Assembly (NCBI GenBank): GCA_024138025.1
Contig: JAMXBD010003397.1
Coordinates: 58,371-122,370, forward strand
Direction: 5' to 3'
Origin: Combretum micranthum
Lineage: Eukaryota > Streptophyta > Magnoliopsida > Myrtales > Combretaceae
DNA length: 64,000 bases
Shown here: piece after piece, positions 24,920 to 39,900 of the stretch
Layout: each line of letters starts with the position of its first letter
Position numbering within the stretch: the first letter of the stretch is position 1
Notes under the pieces: model-generated
The model's database searches: none
What the model was told of the DNA's origin: nothing
What the model saw: the letters and a program-made list of their open reading frames with translations, nothing else
Translations under genes and position numbers: made by a program

Positions 24920-27900
24920 CTAGAAAGCAAGGTAGAGAGAAGCATGAACGGCAATCTGGTGACTAGAATTAGCATAACTTAGCTATCAAAGAAGAAAGAC
25001 TCCAAATGGGAGGTAATAAAGGTACAATCATATTTGCCCTTATGTTATTCCAAATAGATGGACACTAAAACCCAAGCAAGAAAGTCATGAGAAGAGTTAT
25101 CAAAACTTAGAAGTGACTACATTTTTTATTTCCCCCACTCTTCCTTTCTTCTCTGGTCAGTAATGAACAAACTAGAGGTAACTACTGTGTTCTCTTGTGA
25201 ATTGCAGTTATCAGCAACAGTAGGAGAGAATGAGAACCATAATCCAAAACCTAGGTATTCAAGTAAGAGAGTTGACATCCATATATATATAACTCCATCT
25301 CAATTTGTATCATTATAAGGGTGTCATGGGGGTCTGATCCCAGCATTTAAGTGCCCACCCAGGACAAATAAAAAGACCTCTGTAAACGAACAAGGTTGGT
25401 GTCAGAGCTGCAGAGCATAGTGCATATTGTAAGCTTATTTTGTAAGATATAGAACTTGAATCGCACATTGAAATTTAGGCATGTCATTGTGGGGTTTATA
25501 TTTATTGGGCGTGCCCATACTAAATAGCTTTCAGAAGAAGCAGTTTTAGAAGAACAATGTCATACACATGAGAATGCCAATATTCCTGCCTTTTTTAAAT
25601 ACAATAGCAATACAACATTAACTAAATATGCAAAAGAAATCTTTTTTATATAATTTTGGAAATTTATGTGTCTTGCAGCTTTTCATTAATAATAACTTTT
25701 TATTATTTATACTTTTTCCTTTTTTCTACTTTACACCTTTCTATTACTAATATCTTTGACCATTGACAATTTCTTTTTTTTTTTTTTCAATTTTTAATTT
25801 TAGTCACATCCCCAAAAGATATCTCATTTGTGCTAAGGTAGATTTATCTTTTAGTGTTGTAACCATTGTATTACCTAGTAAAAATGATGCAACTCTTGGT
25901 ACAAAATGTAACATTCTCACGTATTGAAGTGTAACTCCTTCAAAACAAAGTACCATTTCATATAAATGTGAAAGGACCATCAATAACCGTATTTGTGACT
26001 AATACAATTTTATCAGTAATAATATCTCCTAGCCAATCATAATTTTTTTCCTCATATTTATTCATATATATTATTTTGCATTAATATCTTTTGGCCACAA
26101 ACAATTCATATTCTTTTAATTATGTGTGAAAGAGACATGAGTACCCATAGAGGGTTGTGAGCTTTGCATAACTTAACATGAAACAGAATGACACAAATTT
26201 TGGTACATTTGAAGAATTGTTACCCTTTCCTAAACAACATATCATTTCATATAAATGTAGAAAGACAATCAATAATTCTAAAAAACAACATTATATAATA
26301 CATATTTATACAATTGAATAATAGTATTCACACCATCTTCAAAGCAATTTATTAACATATCAGCTATAATAATCTTTTTAAATAAATCTATTGACTAGAA
26401 TCCATGCATCGTATAGGGCTTTGACTTAGTTTTTTAAATCTATAGGCAGGGATATGATGGAATTATGTACTCATAATTTTCTAACCATGTGATGCATTTA
26501 TCTCAATATTGCCTCATAGAGTCTAACTCAACATATTATATTAACCATAACACTGGAAAGCCTAAAATCTATATTACAAGTCATGATTCAATGTTTAGCA
26601 GTGGAAACTGCTTTCTATTGAAATGCTTGTGTTATATAGGAGGCAGCATGCTGCTTAAAAGGTTGATCAGTCAATAGAATGCAACATTAACACTGTTTGG
26701 AATAAGAGAAACAGAAGGGAAGAAATGAGAGGGAGATGCTTGAGTTCTCTCGTTTGGCTTAGGAAAAGAGAGAGAGAGAGAGGGAGGGAGGGAGGGAGGG
26801 AAGAGAGAGTAGAAGTAATGTTTTCATTAGGTCCATCAAAAATACACTCCTCCAAAATCAGAAAGGAAAAGATGTCAAATCAAATTTACCAATTTACTGC
26901 TTTAAACTAAAAAGAATAAAAAGAAAATACTAAAGCAATACAGTGCTATATTATCTTTAATAATAAATGCATTAAACAAAATAGTACTGCATTATTTCTT
27001 CACATAGTTTTTAATATTATACACTTAGATCCACCCGTGTATTATGTAAATGCCATTATTTTATAGGGGCATATTAGCAATTTAATATTATATTTATTTT
27101 GTCTTTAATAATAATTAAGATTTCTTCCATTAAACAAATACATGAAAAGAATTAAAGACTCCCACAATTCTTTCCCTCTGTACACTTTCCTCTTACATTC
27201 TTTCCTTTGTGATTCTTTTCCCATGTCAAACACAGTCTAAAGTTGCTTCTTCTAAGAGATAACAGCAAGCATGAAGCAATCTACAGGCATGTAAATTTCA
27301 AGTTCAACTGATCAGTTGTGGAGTATATCGTGCTTGAATAAAAATAAAGAATACTGAACTTAGGCCAAGAGAATTAACCTAGGAGGAGAACAAAGATGAC
27401 AATGATTTCCTTTAAGCGATGGGAAGGCATTTTCTTCCCTTGAACCCTATTTACTTCTTTCAATTCAATAACTCCATAGAAGAGAACAGGGAACAATTAT
27501 CTGTTTCAGCATGCTTTCATTTGATATTGAAATGTTTTCTACATAAATGACTTCCATGTTCTCCCACTTTTGTATCCATTAAAAAAACACTGGCCAAAGG
27601 CAAAAGATTTACAAACTGTCACTTGTTTCACAAGAAAATCAGGGGTGACTCTGAAAAAGTTGACAAAATAAGTCACCTTTCAAACACAATGACAAGTTTA
27701 GACTTAAAAGTACACTTTTAAAATGAAGGGACTTTTGTGGTGTTCACAATAATAATAATAATAATAAATAAAAAAAACCTGTCTTACCAACATTCTTTCC
27801 ACTTTCTTTTCCTTCTTATCCAAACAAAAGAATTCATAATTTTTCCTTTCATCTTTCCCCACACTTTCCATCCCTTTTCGCAAACATAGTATAAGAGAAA

Positions 27901-30900
27901 GTAGAAATAGATTAAACAAAATTGATTGTAAGAGAAAAAATAATAATAATAAATAAAGGAAAAGGATATACTGAAAATTGAATATCCCTTACTCTCATTT
28001 ACCACATAAAACAAAAAGGACATCAAAAGAAAGACAAAAATATCCTTTATCTTTCTCTCTCTTAACATTTATGAATACATTTTCATAAATTTATACCTAT
28101 TTTCAACCATTTCCACCCTTTTCCTCTCAGAATTTTAAAAGAAACTATCTGGGTTTGAAAGAGGGTCAAGACATAAATATGCTCAAACCATATCAATAAG
28201 CTTAAATTTTTGGATCAAATAGTTGTGATACTAATTTCAATGTGACATCAAAGCAAGATATCAAGGGTTCAATCCATCTATAGTTATTTCATCCCCATTT
28301 AATTAGGTTGTTCACTTGATGGGGTCAATTAAAGTCTCAATCCACAACTGAAAGGAGTGTCAAGTAATATATATAATAAGCTCAACAAGGAGTAATATCT
28401 CGCTCATTTCTCTGAAATTTTATCCATTTTCTTTTATTCAAACTTTCCAAGCAGAAAGTGCCGGATGCACTTTTTACTTCCAAGTGCAACTGAAGGATAA
28501 ACTTTTAACTAGTGCAGACTGAGAATAAGTTGTACTCACAGCAAGCAGTGGATACCAAAGAAGTAAATAGTTTCTTGTTATAATTCCACTCGTTTTCATC
28601 AATACATCATCTATGTCCTCTTGCAGTCAAACATAAACTGTTTATATGCACTGCTCTGTGTATCCTTCAAAAGGTGATGTTTATCCTTAGTTTGCTTGAC
28701 TTATATCATATGTCCTTTACTTATATTTGAAAACAAACGCAATTCCTCTTCACTATAATCATCCCTTTAACAATGCCAAGATAATTTGTGGATCTTGTAC
28801 ATAGCTAGATTTGTTAAATAGTTACATAGTCCTTGATACAATCTTTGAATTTTTGCTTGCTATTAATGAACCATTTGCGCCTTTGCTTTTCTGGAATATT
28901 ACATTATATCATATAATTTGTGCTTCTAGATTCCATTGAACAAGTATGATTCCTCACAGGATGGTCTAATGTGTTGGACTGCAAATCATGATAGTCTAGG
29001 TTTCCTTTCTCTTCAGTATTTTGAGGCTGAAACGTTATTTTTGCTCCACCAGAACAAGATATAGTTAAATCTAAAGATGCTTCATGGCTAAAAGCCTCGT
29101 GATTATCTAGATCAACCTAAGTACCCTACCAAGTACATCTAGTATTCATCACATATAAAGAGGGAATCAGCATGAAGAACATTCCCTACCTGGAAAGTTG
29201 CAGGAATGGTTCCGTCCTCTGATGCGAACATCGAATCATAAATTGCAGCAGTTGCAAGGGCTGTGTCTCTTTTTAGGACCTGTTGTTAGAGGGATGTATA
29301 TTACATTTCCAGTAAACACTTCATGAGAAACTCCTCATCAAGTTAATATAGAAAGGACATATGTGATTCAGTATGGCTTACAGTGCTCCTTTGTAGAAGA
29401 GCATTAGTTTCTCCCATTGCCCGTAAATGTTCTATCAGCTCCAGAGCTATGTAAAAGGATGAAGAGAATAAGAATGTCTTCTACATTAGACCACTAAGCT
29501 TGCAACACAAAGCTAGAGCAAAATGGAAAGACAAGATGCAGCATATGAGTTAAGCTGTCAACAAAGCATGGATAACAAAAGCGACAGCCTGAAAAGTTAT
29601 CCACTGCCTTAACACACCCCCCCCACACACCCCCAAACCCCCCACCCGCACCCCCACACACACCACCCACCCTCCACCCAAAAAAAAAAAATAAATAAAT
29701 AATAATAATAGAATAGTCATTTCATCATTGACAAGTCCATAACCAAAAGCGAGAATCCATGACTGCAATTAATCTCCACTTCTACTTGCACTATCAAAAT
29801 CTACTGAGATGCATATGGAAGCAGCTAGTAAAATTATTAGGGACACCAATTTAATGTAGCCCCTGGTCATGATGAAGCAATTGCATGCAAATTGGAGTCC
29901 CCAAACTATTCATTGCTCGGAACTGGAGATTACTTAAGTTGAAGCATAATCATGTCTGTCAAGTTTACTGGAAAGTGAGTCACCACTAGGAGCCAATAAC
30001 ATCACCAATTCATTTGCCTGATTCAAGTAGGTCGCATTCATGTCTCTATCTCCAGTAGAAGTAGTGCCAACATTGGCGACATAGTACCTCCAATCAAGTT
30101 AGCACATTCTATATTCCTTTCATTGGAGATCAATTGTTATAGGATCGCATTCATCTGCCTTGTTTACCTATGATTACAACAAATTTTGGGCTTGTTAGAG
30201 AGAACCCAACGACCTCTAAGTTAAGAAAAGTTAACCTGGAATTTTCACAAACAATAGAATAGATATCCTTTCAATGAAAATAGTGATGTTTTTATATTCA
30301 ATACAGGCTATGGTAGTTAGTCAATTAATTGCCACTTATTCACACCATAGACACTTGGACTATTGTCCAACAAACACATACAGGCCACTAGACACACAGA
30401 CACATCCCATATAGACAAACATCAACCAGAGTTCAAATCAGACCGACAACTATAGACAACAACTCAATCCATTCAGCAAAGGACATTTGACTATCACAGT
30501 CAACCTAGCAACCTAACTTCAACACAATTACATAACAACAGGATCCACTATCTTCTTTTTCCTTCATGTATAAACTCAATCAAATGGAGCAACACATGAA
30601 TTGGAACTACTTGTAACATTACTCCCTCCTTCGAGAATGCGCATGACCTTAGGCACGAATGAAGGGTAGTGATGGAGCATCATGTCTGACTCCTCCAGGA
30701 AGCTTTAGCTGGTGAATAGCCATCCCAATGAATCAAAAGCTCCATCTTGGAATGTTTTTGTTGACTATCAAGGATGGCTTTAGGAGTTGGAACAATCTAC
30801 CCTTGTGACTGTCAGGATCATTTGGTGCTGATGGTAGAGTTCTGAAAAAAAATTTTGAGACATGAAACATGGAAAATAGGATGTATCTTGACACGGATCT

Positions 30901-33900
30901 GGTAACTGAAGTTTATAAGCAACAGTCCCTACCTTCTAGTCAATCTAGAATGGACAGTAAAATCGAGGAGCAAGTTTCTAGTGATGTTTATGGCTGACAG
31001 ATCTTTGTTTGTAAGGCTGGAGTTTGAGAAGAACCCAATCACCTTGATTAAAAGAAACATCCCTATGCTTTTTGTCATATTGAAGTTTCATATGCTCTTG
31101 CGCTGTCAGTAACCTTTGGAGAGAGCATCTGTCAGTAACCTTTGGAGCAATTCTTTCCAAACCTGATCTCTCTCTGACAGAGACTTTTCATCCGCTTCCA
31201 GCTTAGCACCACCAACATGATATGAGAGTAGGGAGGATAACTCCCATAGACAATTTCAAAAGGGGTAGCTCGCAATGAGGTATGGTAACCTGTACTATAG
31301 CATTATTTAGCCCAAGAAATCCAATGGACCCTCTTTTTTTTTTTTTTTTTTGGGGGGGTGGGGGGGGGTGGTGGATATTCTCCTATGAGACAACAAATGT
31401 ATATTTATTTATGTTTGGCCATCGCTCTAAAGATGATAAGCTGAAGAGAAAGCTAATTTAGATCCACTCAAACGGAACAAATCCTTCTAGAACTTACTTG
31501 TGAGTGTCACATCCTGGTCTCTAACAGTTTCTGGTAGCCCATGCAACTTGAATATATTATCAAAGAAACTCCTTGCAACAGTGACTGCATTATATGGATG
31601 AGTCATGGGAACAAAATGTGCATAGTTAGCAAATCTGTCAATAACAACAAGTAAAACAGATTTCCCATATGAAGAAGGCAACCCATCAATGAAAACCATT
31701 GAAATATCAGCCCAAACTTGAGTTGGAACAGCTAGTGGCTGAAGAAGACCCACGGGTTCAGATTTATTTTTTTGACAAACTATACAAAATCTTGAACGTC
31801 TCTCTTCATTCCAGCCCAAAAGAAATCTCTGGAAATTTGATATAAGGTTTATGAATAACCCTCATGATGAAGATCATGGTAAGCTTCCAACACAACTGAT
31901 TTTAGCACTAAATTCTGAGATAAATAAACATTTTTTGTAAAAAATCATTCCATCCAGAAATTTCCAGTATGCCCCTTCTCCCCGTTTACAATATGCTCAA
32001 TTAAAGACTGTAGATCCAGGGACTTTATTATTTCCTCTTTGATCAGTTCAAACAGATAAAACGCAGGCTGGATATGGCGCGAATCAACACTGTGGGATCA
32101 TCTTTCCTCGAAAGAGCATCAACAACCTTGTTTTCACACCCAGCACGATTTAATCACAAAATTAAACCCCATAAGCTTGCAGATCCAACGTTGTTGGGAA
32201 GAAGTAGCAACCCACTGTTCTAGAAGAGATTTCAACTATAATGATCTGTGCAAACAAGAAATTCCTTCCCCATAAATAAGAACGCCTATGCCTAAAGCCT
32301 TAGCTAACCCAATTGATACCTTTTCATAAGCTGGCAATTTGAGATGGTGATAAGCAAAGGACATACTTAAAAAAGAGACAGGCCTCCCTTGCTATTGTAG
32401 AATCGCTCCAATGCCTGATCCAAAGCATCAGATTCAACAATGAACTGTTGAGAGATATTTGGTAATGCTAGTAACGGTGCCTTTGTCATAGCTTCTCTCA
32501 ACTCTAAAAAAGCTCTTTTGGAAGCTTCACTCCAAACAAAATTATTCTTCCGGAGCATTTGAGTAAGTGGTTTAGCAATTTTAAAATAGTTTTGTACAAA
32601 TCTACAGTAGTAACCTATGAAGCCAAGAAAACCTCAAAGTGCAGCAATGTTCATGGGTTTTGGCCATTGTAACATGGCATCTACCTATGTCGATCAATAT
32701 TTACCAGCTCAGAAGAAATTATATGCTTGAGATAAGATATTTCAGGTTGTGCAAAAGCACACTTAGCCTGCTTAAGGAACAACTGATGAGTTCGAAGTAA
32801 TGTATATGACTTGTGCATATCAGCATATGCTGGAAGAAAACCTCAAAGTGCAGCAATGTTCATGGGTTTTGGCCATTGTAACATGGCATCTACCTATGTC
32901 GATCAACATTTACCAGCTCAGAAGAAATTATATGCTTGAGATAAGATATTTCAGGTTGTGCAAAAGCACACTTAGCCTGCTTAAGGAACAACTGATGAGT
33001 TCGAAGTAATGTAAATGACTTGTGCATATCAGCATATGCTGGAGATGTTATGTCCAAGTATGGCTATAGAATAAAATTTTGTCAATAAAGACTAGAACAA
33101 ATTTTCTCAACACAAGGCTTCGAAAGTCAAAGGCGCATTTGTTAGCCCAAATGGCATCACAATAAATTCAAAGTGACCATAGTGATTGCGAAACGCAGTT
33201 TTTCTCAATATCAATGTCATGTATTCTCACCTGGTTGTAACCCAAACTCAAATCTAACTTTGTAAAATATTGAGCTCCATGTAATTCTTCAAGAAGTTCT
33301 TCAATGACTATTATAGGAAATTTATCTTTTGAGCCATGTCTTACCTGCCTTTCGATCCAATAACAACAGCGATGAAAAAGGAAATTGGCTAGGCCTAATT
33401 ATTCCCTTGGACAACATTTCTTTGCACCGCTGTTCGATCTCATCCTTTTGTTGATAGGGATACCTGTAAGGTCAAACAACCACTAGTGGTGTGACCGGCT
33501 GCAATCTAATCCTATGATCACAAAATCTCGATGGGGGAACTCCCTTTAATGATTGGAAAATATCATCAAATTCTGTCAACATCAACTGTAGCTCTGAATT
33601 ATGCTCCACTTCTAGAATGGCAGCATTAACAGAAGAGTCGAATAAAGGCTCATCCACCCCCTTTTTAATTTGACTTTGCGACCATTTGTCACAAATTGCA
33701 TCTTCATGGCACAAAAATCCCATCCAATTATCCCTAGTGATTTAAGCCAATTTACGCCAACACAACGTCTAAACCACAGTGTCGTAGGACGCACAAGTCA
33801 ACACTGAAATTCTAGCATTATATATTAAATGTTGATGTTCCTGCAAATTCCATAACACAAAGTTTATCGCATTTGCCACTAATACTTTCAATCTGCCTTT

Positions 33901-36900
33901 AGTCTCCATGTTCAATGACAAATGTTGTACTACTGTAGCATCAAAGAAGCTATATGTGCTGCCCGAACCAACCAGATTTGTCACTCCTTTCCCATTAATT
34001 TCCCCATGTAACTTCATTGCTTGTGGTTTCACTACTCCAACCACGGCTCGTAAAGAAATCTCCAACTGCTGCTCAGAATCCTCCAACAATCCTTCCACTG
34101 CATCTTCATTCTCCAATTTCTTGGAACATTCTAACAAAAACAATTTCTCACATTGATGCCCAACCATAAATCGTCACAATTGAAATAGAGTCCCCTTTTT
34201 CTTCTTTCTTCCAATTCAGCCTTGCTTAAGCATGTAACATAAGGATTTCTTGAAGAAAATGTTGCTATATTTGGCTTTTTCTTAAGATATTCCAGTTCCT
34301 CTTCACAGCCAAGGCCTTCCTCTCAAAAATTCATGCTAATTCAATAGCCTGTGTTAGATCCTTCAGTTTTAACAGCCCAACATCCAGGGCTATAAACTCC
34401 TTCAATCCAATGTAGAATAAAGCCACTTCCTTATCAAAGGAGAGTGCCATGGATTGTGCAGCAATGTGAAAATTTTTTTGATAATCTTCCACAGAATCTT
34501 TCTACTTTAATTTCGCCAACTCACCAGGGGGTTATCTCACAATGGTGGCCCAAATCTGATATTGCAAAGATCTTTAAAATCCTTCCAATCCATCTTTGGC
34601 CGATCACACTCCACTTTAACAAACCACATCTGAGCATCCCTTTCAAGACGATAAGCCACTATGTCTATTTCCTCCTGATCTGGCATTTTCTGGTGCTTAA
34701 AAAAATGTTCACAACGATGGGGTCTTCAGTTCCATCATATTTGCAGATATCCATTCGAGCCAATTGAGGAAACATCACACCCTTTTCCTTGCTGCCACCA
34801 GGACGTGAAACACCATCAGAACCTCCGACATAACTGGTCTCCTCTTGTTCCACGCCTTTCACTTTTCCAGACGGCACTTCCTTTGTAAGACTCGCTATCT
34901 GCTGAGACATTGCTTCCATTTGTGCCCTATCCTCCTCGTACATTGCCATAAAAGTCTTGAATTGTTGCTAAAGTTGCCTGACATCATCCATGTCAATGGC
35001 TTTGACATCAACTTGTTATAGGATCAAATTCATCTGCTTTTTTCCCTATGATTACGACATATTTTGGGCGGCTCGTTAGAAAGAACCCAACAATCTCTAG
35101 GTTAAGAAAAGTTAACCTGGAATTTTCACAAACAATAGAATAGATATCCTTTCAATGAAAATAATGATGTTTTTTAATACAATATAGGCTATGGCAGTTA
35201 TTCAATTAACCTCCACTTATCCACACCATACACTTGGACTATTGTCCAACAAACACATAAAAGCCATTAGACATACATAGACATGTCCCGTACAGACAAA
35301 CATCGACCAAAATTCAAATAAGACTGACAACTATAGACAACAACAACTACAATCCATTCAGCAAATGATATTTGACTATCACAGCCAACCTAGCAACCTA
35401 ACATCAATATAACTACATAACAACAGGATCCACCATCTTTTTTTCTCTGTGTAAACTCGATCAAATGGAGTAACAAATGAATTGGAACTGCTTGTAACAT
35501 CACTATTCATATCTTTTCTGCAACTCGTAAAAACAGGAGATCATCTTCAAGATGAAGTGTTTGACTTCTCTTCATTGAAGACAACTTCCAGCTGCTCCTC
35601 TTCTATTCTCGATAGGTACTCATCATCATCACAGCTCATCAACTACATCTAATATCTACTGGATCTTATGTCAACCAAATCTCCTCTGTAAATTTTAATC
35701 TCTTTCAAACTTTCCACTAAATGCATCATTCTTTTCTTTTCCATCATCAGATGCTCGTCATATTCGGTAGCTCTCCATTCGATTGATCTGGCAAGGTGGA
35801 TCTGTTTTTAGTAAACAAAATATAGATGGTATTGATTTAACTGAAAATGGAGATTAGAGTCCCTAACTTGGGCAATTAGAGCAAGAAGGTACAATCACAG
35901 AGTGAATCTGCTCCCGCACCACAGCTTGAGGATCCTGTTTCTTTACTAGAAAGTGACATGCTAAAAGCCTTGCCACATCACAGCAACCCAATGGACACAT
36001 TAAAGACCATAATCCTATACTCAACACTACACCAACAGCTCATCCATAAAAGTCTTATGGACATATGTAAGCTTATCTTTGCTTTACTGCTTTCTGCTGC
36101 CTTTCTAACTGGTGTTCAAGTTGGTCAATCAAGAGTCTGTTCCACCAACACCATTAACCATCCACACAAGAGCTCCCCATGTCTCTTTTCAACAAAAAAT
36201 TTCATACATCCAAACAGGCAAGAATCATCAGACCAATTTTGACAAAACTGCTTTTTATCCAAAACAATTGACAGTAAAGAAATAGGCTAAGGTCAGGATA
36301 AAATGCTTATTTGAAACCTGATGGTAAATCAGATCAACAATAAGCAAAACAACATTTAAGGGATTATTGTCCTTCATAATTAAAGATCCAAAAGAAATGA
36401 TTTTATTTCATTTACAACAATGCAACTTCGAAGGACAAAACATTTCAAGAGGGTTCAGAATAAATATCTGAACACAATCTCTTTTTCATCAGTCAATGAC
36501 TTATTCACATAACAAACTCTAAAATGCATGCCTTTTTCAGTTTCCAAACTAGTAGTTTTGCTAGGCAGTTAAGAAATCTACATGCAAAAACTCTAGTAGC
36601 AATTTGGCACCTTTGACATAGTTGAGTGATTCACATCAGTGTCTCACCACTTCTATATTTAACTATGTATTCATCGACATCAACACCTGGAAGAGTGAAG
36701 CCTGCCCTGGTCAACAAATTACCAGCATCCCGGACCTAGAATAGGAAAAAAGAGAATCCTTCAAATACAACCAAAAATAAAAATAAAAAATAAAAAATAA
36801 ATAAAGGAAAAAGATAGAACTAGAAATCACCTGAAAGCTAATCTTTCCTTTTTCTTTAACCAACAAGAAAACTAGTTATTAGAAATTGAGAACATAAATA

Positions 36901-39900
36901 GCATTTTATTTGGATCACTATTAAGTGGCATCTTCCTCCTATTTGTAGCAGAAAATGAAAATATTTGACATATTTAAGTGGCAAAAACAAATTAAACATA
37001 GCATGCTATTGCACCTTATATTCTATTACTCTAGCATAGGCATCATCTCACTGAATACACATGGGGGAAATGCTCATCAACTATTCCATTATTGCCCCTT
37101 CCTTTCTAAAAGGTAAAAATATAGGCAACATGGGTGACTGGATAAGGGATGGTATGATAAGTACCTGTGCTAAAGGTGAGACCCGTGGACTGATACCTCC
37201 TTCACGCTCCATTTGTGCAATAGTACAAGCTATTCTAAGCTCCCTGACCATTGGAATGATGAATAGAAAGAGATCAGTCCTCCTATTACTGTACAGACAG
37301 TCAAGACTACATGGTAAAAAGGCAAGAGAAGAGTTAACAACTTCAAAGTTTCTCCAAAGATAGATGCAAGGAAAAGGCCATCAGGCTTTAATGCCAGCTT
37401 ACACTGCCACAGCAACAAAGACAAGAATGTCTGAGCTTCAACGAAAAAAGATCTATACAATTAATATATGTTCATATCGGATGATGCACAGATTTGCATA
37501 TGCAGATGATTTAGCAGAAAATGGACCCATTATTAGACATAAATTTAAGGAATTAGTCACAATCTTTCCAGTTGTGCTGACAGTGAACTTGATATATTGT
37601 GAATTAAAAGATCTTACAAGAGAAATCTTAGTCATAATATATGTGTGATGCACGTGGTGTATCAGTATCAATCCCGTCAAAAGGATACAAGTTACCGTGT
37701 ACATATAACCCAAATTAGCAATGAGTGAATTACTGCATGATAACAATTTCATATTCAGACATGAAAATTCTTTATCATACTGTATTCAGAAAAACCTAGA
37801 GAACCAGGAAAGAAGAGTTTTAACTAACTAGCTTGCAGCCCCCACTACTTGTACAAACTTTCGTGAAATTATTGTGGTTTTAACTTTTAAGAATAATTAA
37901 GTTCCCTTCTCCAGCCCAAACTGCTCAATCTAACATATACAGATGCACCACAAGACAACTTTTGCGTTGGGTGATCAAACCACAGAAATGGCTTTATGTT
38001 GCTTTTCATGCCTATATATTGCATTCATTTCATGTTTTTCTCACTTCACCGCATTTTAATTAAACCACAATTAGGATTTGAATAGTGTGAATCCTCATAT
38101 AAGAGGAGGACTCAATGATTATCTGTCTGCCAGAACCAGGAGTCAAAATTTTGGTAGATAGGGATCACTCTAAAGTGAAAGAGGGAAGAGTACCTGTATC
38201 ATTGCTCCAGGAAGATCATTTGTCCAATGCAAACCAAGACAGCTGATAATTAAATCTACAGAACTTCACATCCACAGGTATTGGAAATTAGGAAATTCTA
38301 TTTTTGCAAATTTAACATGAAAATAAACCAAAAGATAGTTGGCAGAGTATGATCCATACCTTTCCTTCATGGGCAGGTACTCTTCATCTCCAACAAGAAA
38401 ATGTGTCTCTAGACCCTCATCATGCATTTCTTGTTCTGAATCTTTACAGGCTTTAACCATATCATGTGACATATCCATCATAAGAAGCTTTTTAATTGAT
38501 CCTTCAAACAAAATATTATTTCAATATCTAAAACTTGCAAATTCTAATGACATAGTATAATAGATTCTTCAGCATTTTGTTATGGTCTTCATCATATATG
38601 GTGGTGTGTCATTACTTACTTTCTATATCAAAATCATAATCGTAACAATTCATATTCTTTCCTGCCCTTTATATAGAAAGAGATTATAACCGCATAATCA
38701 ATTGACTATACATACAACCTAGTTGTGTTTGCACTATGACCCTAACCCTACCACAGCTAAAGCCTTATTCTAACCACCAAACAAACCACACCACTATCAC
38801 ATTCGATGACCAAAACTAATCTAGCCACGTTTTAACCACTTCAATGCAGTTTCTCTTATTACAATTTCTGCTACTTGTGCAACTAAAAACTGCTGCACCA
38901 CTCTCACTATATTGCTGCTGCTGACTACAGCTGTTGATGCAAGTTTGGTCCTTGAAATTTTATATATTTCATTGATGATCTTTTTTTTTTTTTTTTTTGG
39001 TTAAATCAATAAGTTCATTAATAACAAGAAGTACAACCACAAAAGCAAAGACATACAAGAGAAACCAGGACAAAACCTGTCAAAACAAAAACAAGCAAAC
39101 TATAGCATCTTTACATAAGGACATTTACATAATTCATGATTTTCCTAACTAGGGATATGTCCCCCTAAGAAGGAAGAGTTGCGAGCATGCCATAGGCAAT
39201 ACACTATTATTGCAAAGGCTATCTTCCATTTATGGGCATTTTGATGGGGCATGTGATGAATAAAGCCATCAATAGCTCCTTGCTAAGAGCTGAAGCAGGC
39301 TAGGCAATCGAGAGTCGAGATAATCAAAGACCAAGTGCTACCGGAGAGTTGACATTGAAAGAACAAGTGCTGGTGAGATTCAGATTGTGAGTTGCATAAA
39401 AAGCAAGTCACATGAGAGATAATTTCCTAAAGATTCAGTTTATCCAAGGTGTGTAATTTACCATTTTAGACCAACCAAAGAATGAAACAATGCTTAGGCA
39501 CAGCTTTCCTACACCAAGCCAACTTAGACCAAGGTACTCATTGACTAACCGTTCTAAGGGCATTATATGCACTCCTGATAGAAAAAACGCCCAAAGATAG
39601 CCGCCAAAACATTTCATCAACAACCATTGGCTTTAGTGTGATATGATGGGGTATTTGTATATGTTCCCAAAATGATGAGGATGGGACCATCCATGCATTG
39701 TTCTCTATTAAAGAGCACAACTTGGCTAACATAGGCAGCCGAGAAGAAGAGATTTCCCTACCATTATAGTTGGGGTCAAGAGATCCTTGTGAAGCCAAAA
39801 ATCCGACCAAAAGGAAATGGTAAAGCCATCCCTAACCTTCCAAAAGAAGAGAAGACAACAAGAAGCTCGTAACTTGAGGAGTTTCCTCCAGGACCATGAA

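Larger units (their letters stand above)
30135..35499 (-). mobile_element. Full-length Ty3/gypsy chromovirus, inactive, in intron 8
   Basis: Two LTRs of 484 and 486 bp (30135..30618 and 35014..35499), both TGTTATAGG to TTGTAACA, bound a 4.4-kb interior. Flanking TCAAT (30130..30134) and TCACT (35500..35504) form a one-mismatch target duplication. Inside the right LTR the minus strand has an imperfect primer-binding site (GTCAAAGCCATTG). Next to the left LTR lies a purine tract (GAAGGAGGGAG). Domains run gag, protease, RT, RNase H, integrase and chromodomain. The compact size and short LTRs suggest a Reina-like chromovirus. Several catalytic residues are lost. Confidence 0.88.
29447..36647 (-). 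other. Intron 8 of the NDUFAF5-type gene, containing a chromovirus
   Basis: The 7201-bp intron is mainly the Ty3/gypsy element at 30135..35499. The parts outside the element hold simple repeats and non-coding sequence, with no further gene seen. Confidence 0.85.

Noticed and set aside
26667..26910. Short ORFs on both strands
   Set aside because: They are made by a GA/GGGA simple repeat.
29550..29768. Minus-strand ORF rich in Gly and Val
   Set aside because: It comes from a CCCCA/ACCC low-complexity tract in intron 8.
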